In this document: positions 51,894-64,000 of the stretch, in pieces
Position numbering within the stretch: position 1 is the stretch's first letter
Layout: each line of letters opens with the position of its first letter
Source of the DNA: Nipponacmea schrenckii
Lineage: Eukaryota; Mollusca; Gastropoda; Lottiidae
Assembly: GCA_030562195.1 (NCBI GenBank)
Contig: CM060203.1
Span: forward strand, 9,004,208 to 9,068,207
Length of the DNA stretch: 64,000 nucleotides
Direction of reading: 5' to 3'
Notes under the pieces: model-generated
The model's database searches: none
What the model was told of the DNA's origin: nothing
What the model saw: only the letters and a program-made list of their open reading frames with translations
Translations under genes and position numbers: made by a program

Positions 51894-54800
51894 TCAATTT
51901 AGCTGATTTTCAATAGGGTTCATCCTTGAGTTATAACACACTCTCACACCAAGTTGCATCGAAATCCATCAAGAATTGTGCCATGTAGAGTGTTTACGAG
52001 ACAAAAATCGAACGCGTTTAAAAGAACAAGGGCAATAATTCATATTAGATATATTTTGATATTTTTAATTTTCAATTAGGCTCATCCCTTGCGATATCCA
52101 ACAATTTCAGTGAGTTTTGTCAACATAGGTCATGAATTGTACCTTCTAGAGTGTTTATTAGCCAAAAAGTTAAACCCGTTTTCAAACACAAGGGCAATAA
52201 CTGACACTAAATATATTTCGATTTATTTGATTTTCAAAAAGGTTCATCCTTGGGTAAAAACAAATACTCAAGCCAAGTTTTATCAAAATCCATTAAGAAT
52301 TGTTCTTTCTAGAGTGCTTACAAGCTAAAATTGAACGCGTTTTCAAACACAAGGGCAATAACTGATATTAAATATTTTTCGATTTAAATGAATTTCAATA
52401 GGGTTCATCCTTAGGTGATTACAAATACTCATGCCAAGTTATGTCAAAATCGCTCAAGAATTGTGACTTGTAGAGTGTTTACAAGGCAAAAATCCAACAC
52501 ATTTTATAGAACAAGGGCAATAATTCCTATTAAATATATTTCGATATGTGCTATTTTCAAATGGGTTCATTCTTGGGTGATATTAAACAATTTCAGCAAG
52601 TTTCGTCAAAATCGGTCAATAACTGTGCTTTGTAGAGTGTTTACAAGCTAAAAATTGAACGTGTTTTCAAAAACAAGGGCAATAACTGATATTAATTTTT
52701 TTTCGATTTGACTGGTTTTCAATAGGCTTCATCCTTGGGTGATAACAAATCCTCAGGCCAAGTTTCATTAAAATCCATTAAAAATTGTTCTCTCAAGAGT
52801 GTTTACAAGCTAAAATTGAACGCGTTTTCAAGAACAAGGGCAATAACTCATACTAAATGTTTTTCGATTTCGCTGATTTTCGATAGGGTTTATCCTTGAG
52901 TTATAACATACTCTCACACCAAGTTTCATCAAAATCGGTCAAGAATTGCACTTTGTAGAGTGTTTACGAGCCATTCAAGAACAAGGGCACAAACTCATAC
53001 TAATTTTTTTCCGATTTCGCTGATTTTCAATAGGGTTCATCCTTGCGTGATCATAAACACTCATATTAAGTTTCATCTAAATCCGTCAAGAATTACACCG
53101 TGTAGAGTGTTTACAAGCAATTGTGGACGGACGGACCGACGGACCGACGGATGTGGGTGACGACAATATACGCCCCCCATTTCATGTGGGCGTATAAAAA
53201 AGCTAATAGTAGGGAGTCTCCCATAAATCCATTCAGGTATATATATGAACTTGAGTGAAAGTATCAAATTTCAAATACATACCGTGGGATTGACGTCTAA
53301 AACACACATTTTACCAGTTTTCATGACATCATAAATAGTTTCTAACTTAGTACCATATAAGTTATTATTATATTCACCAAATTCTATATATTTCTGATCA
53401 TGGATATCTAATGCCATGCTATCACGGTCAGTGAAATAATATCCTCTACCATTCTCTTCATTTTCTCTTGGTGCTCTTGATGTATCTATTATACACATAT
53501 ATTTGTTAAACTATTCACTTAGGAAAATATCTTGAAAATAATGATCAAGTCAGCTCAATAACTAGTTTGATTTAGAATTAAATTTTATCATTAGATTTCA
53601 AAATTTCTTATAATCTGGATTTCATAAATTTTGAAAAAGACGACTTAAGAAATAAGGTATTTTATTTAAATAAATCCATGCAGTATTTGATGTACTGACT
53701 GTTTCCCATCAATATACAAAAAAAACATGAATGAATGTAACCTACGAGCAATAACTCCAGCGAACTTTCTTGGATCATCTCTAATTAATCTTTCTTTCAG
53801 AGATCTTCTACCAACTCCATTGGCACCAACCAATACAAGGACACTTCGCTGGAATGGTGCCATCCTTCTGACCTCTTCATAGATCAAAACATCACATCTA
53901 TCAAAGTTAGTATTTGATTTAGTATTATACTTATATTTCTTCTTCTTCTTTCTAGTTAAACCACATACTATAAAAATAACAGGGTAAAAATTGGGATAAT
54001 TTAAATTTTCAACAAGCTCGTTTCAGAAGACATTCATAAAAGAGTCAGTGGGTTGATCATTTCAGTTCTGTTATTTACATGTTTGTATAAACACTTACCC
54101 TTCAAATTATTAGCATATTTGAAGACCCAATCATACAAATATGTTATGGTCATATCATCCCACTGAACTTGAACTGAGAGGAGCTTATACCACTCAGTGG
54201 AGAAAAAATAAATAAAGTCAACTATGACCTTTTAAGTTCAATTTTTTAAGTATAATAAACTTACACAAACTGCTGGTAGCATTATCATAATCATGTTGTA
54301 CAAATGCTTTTCTTTTCTCTTCTAAATTTTTGGATGGTACCAGACCAGTGGGACCTTCTATATCAGCAAAACGTGCCTAAAATATTTAAATGTACAATAA
54401 AAGAAGGTGTTTTATAAAATCTAAATCTTCATGTTAACATGTCTGCTTTATATTGAAATAATAATCAATATTACAGTTTTACACTTAAACAAATACAGAA
54501 ATCCAATTACCTGCCACCAATTAGGGTCATCTGAGTTAACTATTTCTAATATATCACCATCTTGGAAAGGTAAACCAGCTTCTTTACAGGGTATTAATCT
54601 ATCTTTCATTGGGTCATATGAAAAATGGGCTTTCATATAAATCTACAATATAACCATACATTTTATTTTAAGATGATACAAAATTGTTCGCAAATTACAC
54701 CCGTTATCTTTTTTTCATTGAATTCACATGTCAATGTCTGAGCAAAGTACATTTTGACATAGTACCATTTCTATATCTTGTAGTTATTTATCCATAACTT

Positions 54801-56418
54801 ACCGTTTCAGTAGACCTGGAATCATTGTAGGAGGGAACTATTTTCAATGTAATGGTATTATCAGCTTGCACTATGGTTTCCATCAATTGATCTGGTGTTA
54901 CCATGGGCATACCATTAACTTCACGTATAATATCGTTTACTCGTAATAAACCTGTATAAAAGAAACACCAGTTTATTTAGGTAATGACTTCTAGATTGTT
55001 TGCACAAATGGAAAAAAAGGTTACTCAGACTTGATATAATAAATTCTGAGATTGATGCAAGTTTTATGTTCAGCTACCTTACAACTAATTCTAATGTGTT
55101 TACAACTGACAATTTTTAATGTACATTTCATAATTACACTTTTCTTTTACTTTTTACATCAATATACCTTATCATTTTTGTAAACAAGAACTTTGGTATA
55201 TTGAGTCAAACTGTTATGAAAGATTATAACAAATGGCTTAATTAAAGGGAACTAACCTTGTTTATCAATCAAGCTACCTTGCAATATTCTGGCTACAACT
55301 AAATCATTACATTCATCTAATTTGACAGTTATACCTAAAGGCTCTTTATCGGATTTGCGAATGGTTACAAAGCGTACTTGTTCTGTGATAACATTAAATA
55401 ATGGTGGGGGTGGGGACATTAAGGATTGAGTTTGGTCCTCTTGTTCAACACGATCACCATAATCTCTCTGTACAACATCATCATGAGCTACCATTAGAGC
55501 CTAAATAAAATAGCATGTCATATATTACTCAAACCATTTGTTGTCAATAAAACCAAAAAATAATTCTCTCTCTAATTAGTTTCTAATAACCAACTGATTT
55601 TTACTTACTTTGAAGTGTGGATTTTGGATGATCTTTGATAATGAAGCTGCATTGCGATTTTTATCTTTGGCTGATGAAACTATTTGTAAACAATCTCTTG
55701 CCATACCAACAGAATTAGACGCTTCTGGTTCAGGTGCACCATGTTCCAACTCATCATGAATCTATTTAGAAGAATTTTTTACAAATATGAATTAGTGTAA
55801 ATGACATAATAATCATGGAAAGTAGAAAAATACTCAAAAAAAAAGGGTTGTGCTCATGTACACAAAATTTATTTATTGTCACAACAGTAGATAATATCTG
55901 TAGCACATTTAGAGATAAGTGTGATTGAAGAGTCACACAAAGAGAAAGACCCCGCTGGACCTGAGAACATATTTAAAATAATATTTTATATTTCACATGA
56001 GTCAGAATTAGGCCCAATACACAAGGACATGGTCCTGTCTCACATTCAGCATTACTGATTGATGCTCTACTATTGACAAATGACTTACTTTGAAAAGGGA
56101 CACAACTGTTGGGTCATCAAGAAAAACTCTGAGAAAATCTAAATCTTCATCTCCAGCTTCTATCTCTCTTTCTTCCAGAGCATCAAAATTATTCTGGATG
56201 GTTTGTACAGCCTCTAAAATATTGTTTTATTACTCAACTTTTATTCATATATAGGACAAAATAATCTTGAAATACATTTTAGAAGTTCTTCATGTTAAGA
56301 TTACTGTTAGCAAGTGTGTTTCCAAATCATGATTCTTAAGGTTCAATATTCTTACCTGTACCAGAAATATCCTTCCTGGAGGCAGCAGGCATGTTGATCT
56401 TGGTCTTTAACTACAGGC
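47229..56418 (-). CDS. MPP2: MAGUK scaffold protein MPP2/PALS2 (varicose-like)
   Basis: Twelve coding exons join in phase to 572 aa: 56392-56356 (its exon starts at 56418), 56213-56089, 55761-55609, 55500-55257, 54951-54803, 54642-54511, 54376-54265, 53967-53746, 53485-53283, 49544-49419, 47753-47715 and 47405-47229. Domains in order: paired L27 segments (about 10-115), a PDZ domain (about 147-232, with PLGITV), an SH3 domain (about 238-306, with NWWQARF), a basic hook KKKKKYKYN, and a guanylate-kinase domain (about 356-565) ending QWVPVNWVY, the signature C-terminus of MPP2/PALS2. The degenerate P-loop [10 protein letters not shown] lacks the catalytic lysine, as usual for MAGUKs, so the domain binds proteins rather than phosphorylating GMP. 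The family organises membrane junction complexes; the Drosophila counterpart is varicose. Exon 11 is only 39 nt. Intron 9 hosts a nested transposon and intron 10 a large AT repeat. Whether it equals MPP2 or PALS2 (MPP6) cannot be split for an invertebrate. Confidence 0.95.
48040..49385. repeat. AT-rich tandem repeat in MAGUK intron 10
   Basis: Many imperfect units contain AATAATATATTGGCATATTG followed by TATTATTATA-type spacers, with a higher-order period near 90 bp. The array is split into two blocks (about 48040-48604 and 49054-49385) by a TTAA-flanked MITE. No coding sense. Confidence 0.92.
48609..49049. mobile_element. TTAA-flanked MITE interrupting the AT repeat
   Basis: Perfect 20-bp inverted ends AGGGATAATAGGCGTTAGAA bound a 441-bp insert, flanked by TTAA at 48605-48608 and 49050-49053. 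It splits the surrounding tandem repeat cleanly, so it inserted after the array formed. The perfect ends indicate a fairly young copy. Confidence 0.85.
49632..53196. mobile_element. Composite tandem-repeat element with TATACGCCCAC ends
   Basis: The left end TATACGCCCAC (49632-49642) is mirrored by GTGGGCGTATA (53186-53196). Between them lie roughly ten units of about 160-180 bp, each with phrases such as CAATAGGGTTCATCCTTGG, CCAAGTTTCATCAAAATCC and TAGAGTGTTTACAAGC. Near the right end comes GGACGGACGGACCGACGG and then a second TATACGCCCCCC that can pair with the terminus. A LINE (50437-51889) is inserted inside. It fills most of MAGUK intron 9. The class is unclear. Confidence 0.75.
50437..51889 (+). 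mobile_element. 5'-truncated LINE (L1/Tx1-like ORF2 end) with poly-A tail
   Basis: A single reading frame runs from about 50449 to 51552 with one TGA at 51031-51033. The C-terminal half has a cysteine-rich knuckle, [20 protein letters not shown] followed by C, then [12 protein letters not shown]. This is the zinc-binding tail of L1/Tx1-type reverse transcriptases. It is followed by about 290 bp of 3' UTR and a 44-base poly-A run (51846-51889). The endonuclease and polymerase core are missing, as expected for 5' truncation during target-primed reverse transcription. It lies antisense to the MAGUK gene and inside the composite element. Confidence 0.88.
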
Positions 56419-57205
56419 CTGAGAAAATAAACCAATAGTGCTAGAGAGGGAGCCAGAATGGCACAAGAATTATTTGAAATGGCTAGATTGAAAAAAGTCT
56501 ATTTTAATGATTGAAGAACAAGAACATATCAACCACATTGTGAGTCAACTGACTGGCCAAATTAAAAACTTAATCACACTGTAAATATATCTTAAAATAA
56601 AATTATAGCTTCATAACAAAATCACATATTCAACTAAGAAGCCAAACAAGTGGTCTAACACTCTTATTTTTTTAACACTAACAGTACTGGGTGGATAGTG
56701 GATAGGCTATACTTATATTTATAACAATTGTCCATACAATAAGTAGGCCTAATAGTCATAAGGAAATAGGCTTAGAGCGTAATGAGGAATGATGTAGCCC
56801 TGTTTGGCATAGGGCCTACAAAAGTACAATTTTGGAACATATTATTAACAGAAAGGGAAACTTGACCCTGGCTGGCTGTGATTGCTTGGTTAAATTATTC
56901 GGCCTAATATGAAAACAATTTTACAAAACACGTATGCCATAATAGGCATGTTCTTTGTTATCAGCTCATCGAGATATGTGTTAATTGCCTATCTATAAAA
57001 TAAATAGGCCAATAAACAAACTTGTCAACAATATTGTCGCCATTTTGGATCCTGCAACACCTTTTCCGGTTTGTATGTTTCAAGTAATAAAAGCTGATAG
57101 ACAGTATCGAAAATATTGTTTGGATACGCAAAATTTGTTTTCAATTCGCACTTTGCTAAAATATATCATTTAATCAACAATAATTGCAAGAATAAAGAAA
57201 TTTAC

Positions 57206-57300
57206 CTGTAAAAAGTTTTGCTATTAGCGGTAATATACTACACACTTCGACTACAGCATGAGTCACGTGACAAACATTGTGAAATGTGATCACTGATTGG
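57206..57300 (-). promoter_or_regulatory. Probable MAGUK first non-coding exon and promoter
   Basis: A donor TTTTTACAG/GTAAAT ends a likely 5' UTR exon at 57206, which would splice to the acceptor at 56419/56418 just ahead of the start codon. Immediately upstream on the minus strand are a palindromic E-box GTCACGTGAC (57262-57271) and an inverted CCAAT box (ATTGG, 57296-57300). Together they look like a TATA-less promoter. The transcription start is inferred. Confidence 0.45.
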
Positions 57301-57317
57301 CTGATTTCCGTATCTCA

Positions 57318-57551
57318 CTATTTGCGGTATTTATGATGAATGACTCGCAAAGGTTGGTGTGGTTTACCTAATGACCCCTTCACTGAACCTTGCACAGAAA
57401 ACAGAGTTTTTCTATTAGTACCTACCATCTCCACAGCTATAAAATCAATAAATTCATTTATCAACCAGTCTTTAGTTTCATAATTGTCGGTAATCGTATT
57501 GAAGCGAAACAAAATAGATGAAGGACAAGGGCGAACCTCCCTAACCGCCAC
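57318..57551 (-). other. Unassigned open frame upstream of the MAGUK gene
   Basis: A minus-strand frame of about 77 codons ending in TAG at 57318 reads in part ETKDWLINEFIDFIAVEMVG and TLFSVQGSVKGSLG. It has no in-frame ATG at its 5' side, but a candidate donor G/GTAAAC lies within it at about 57368. It could be an exon of a small gene, an alternative first exon of the MAGUK gene, or chance. I recognise no family. Confidence 0.3.
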
Positions 57552-57599
57552 ACACTCATAATGGAGTCATAGATGACAGGTGATTACAAATTGATAGTT

Positions 57600-58830
57600 T
57601 TAAAAGTAGTGGCGGCTAATCATGTCCCAAAAAATTTAACCTTATCAAAACTTGTGGCCTATATATATGTCTAACACTTCTTAACTTTGGAAAATCTTAA
57701 AGAAAATGAAAAAGAAGTCTGAGAATGAGTGAATGAGGGTATATTTCTTCAGGCCCTTTAGGGTTAGGGTTAGGTAGAGTTAGGGTTGAGCATTTAATTG
57801 TCACTATGTCACAAAGCTGCAATTAATGACCTTTAAAGATAAAACCAAATATCCTGATCCTCAGTAGCCCTACAATCTTTAATTAATGGTTGACTGAATA
57901 AACTTCACGTAGCCTACCATAGGTATACAATTTTTTTCCCATGCATATATAAATTGCTATTATAGCAAGTTATTTTATCCAACACCTTGACTAAATGCTA
58001 TTTAAAGATTATAGTCTTCACAAATTATTTAATGAGAGTCTATTCTCAAAATAAATATGTAAATGATATCTGAGTCTACTTCCATTTTGCCTTACCATCT
58101 TACCATTCCTCACCATTAACTTCATTATAGTTTCCGTACATATTAATGTTCCTGTAGGGACCAGTATTGTTTTTTGTATATATTTCAGATTCTGTCTCAC
58201 TAGAGGTGTCTTTTCTTTCGTAACTTTACTTAACTGCAATGTTACAATCTAAAATACCCATTACCTAATCTGATATCAAAGTAATTTACATCCATGGTCA
58301 ATTTGAACATCCTGTAATTGGCTATCATATGGCATCAAGGGTAGGTATTATATTAATCCCTTTGGCACTTAAATTTGAACATCTAATTGGAATTGGGAGA
58401 AGTAATTTAATAAGTGCATATCTTGGAATAGAATACCCTGGTACAGAAAAACAGATCTTGACTGATGTGCAAGAGAAGGGTACCAGAAAGGCTGACACAT
58501 GGGCTTTAACGATCACACAAATAAACAAAAAAACAATTTCACATTACCATTTATACAGTAATATTATAAATTATTTACAAATTCAACATGTTTCTAAATA
58601 TAACTTCACACAAATAGTTTAATTAATAATAGATTGCCTTATTGACATTGACTAATTTTGAAATAATTTTTCTATGCAGATGTCTGAAATTGTAGCATAT
58701 GACTGTTTCTTATCAAGTTTATGTTGGCATACAAATATTCAAATGTTCAAATAATTGATGGTGAAATTCTAAAGTAAAAACAATAATGTCAGTATCACAA
58801 AATCTATGTTTCTTTTGACCATCTTCAGGT
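57600..58830. other. Intergenic region between MAGUK and NDUFS1 with weak coding hints
   Basis: It contains an interstitial telomere-like run (57757-57788). On the minus strand near 58240-58095 a short frame reads KDTSSETESEIYTKNNTG and ends NEVNGEEW then stop, with exon-like composition. Near 58528-58325 a frame of about 60 codons is open. Neither has a recognised family or a secure start. The 3' UTR of NDUFS1 also falls here. Confidence 0.3.
57757..57788 (+). repeat. Interstitial telomere-like repeat
   Basis: Three contiguous TTAGGG-type units (TTTAGGGTTAGGGTTAGG) are followed by TAGAG and another TTAGGG. TTAGGG is the usual telomere unit in most animals; this run is too short to be a chromosome end. 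Confidence 0.8.

Positions 58831-64000
<5,170 letters not shown>

Overview
This window is nuclear DNA from an animal. It is AT-rich, its genes are split by GT-AG introns, and it carries many transposon fragments. A proton channel of the type described in the sea hare Aplysia, and repeat types familiar from mollusc genomes, suggest a mollusc. The species cannot be named from the sequence.

I could rebuild five protein genes exon by exon, with reading phase agreeing across the junctions except at one frameshift. From left to right they are: (1) the 5' two thirds of a divergent tubulin, probably zeta-tubulin, on the minus strand (61-3828, 3' end outside the window); (2) a complete D-serine dehydratase-like PLP enzyme on the plus strand (6305-9793, 8 exons, 375 aa); (3) a complete voltage-gated proton channel of the HV3 type on the minus strand (11385-36951, 10 exons, 520 aa); (4) a complete MPP2/PALS2 (varicose) scaffold of the MAGUK family on the minus strand (47229-56392 coding, 12 coding exons, 572 aa); (5) NDUFS1, the 75 kDa complex I subunit, on the minus strand (58831-64000, 16 exons, lacking its N-terminus, which lies beyond the window). 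The genes share no obvious pathway; this is ordinary mixed animal gene order.

Much of the rest is repeats. There are two copies of a hAT-like element with internal tandem repeats, one with a perfect 8-bp target duplication. Three short inverted-repeat elements sit at TTAA. There is a pogo/Tigger-like MITE, an inverted-repeat element in the dehydratase gene, and three copies of a tRNA-derived SINE. Three LINE remnants are present, one nested in a 3.6 kb composite element inside the MAGUK gene. Several minisatellites also occur.

The most notable observations are: a 42-bp minisatellite in the tubulin intron whose unit is a copy of the next exon's 3' splice site plus its first codons, so the intron carries about 20 in-frame decoy acceptors; a one-base frameshift in tubulin exon 1; a proton channel lacking the first S4 arginine and carrying an unusually long (about 96 aa) S1-S2 extracellular loop with two cysteines and two N-glycosylation sequons; and unassigned open frames between the MAGUK and NDUFS1 genes.
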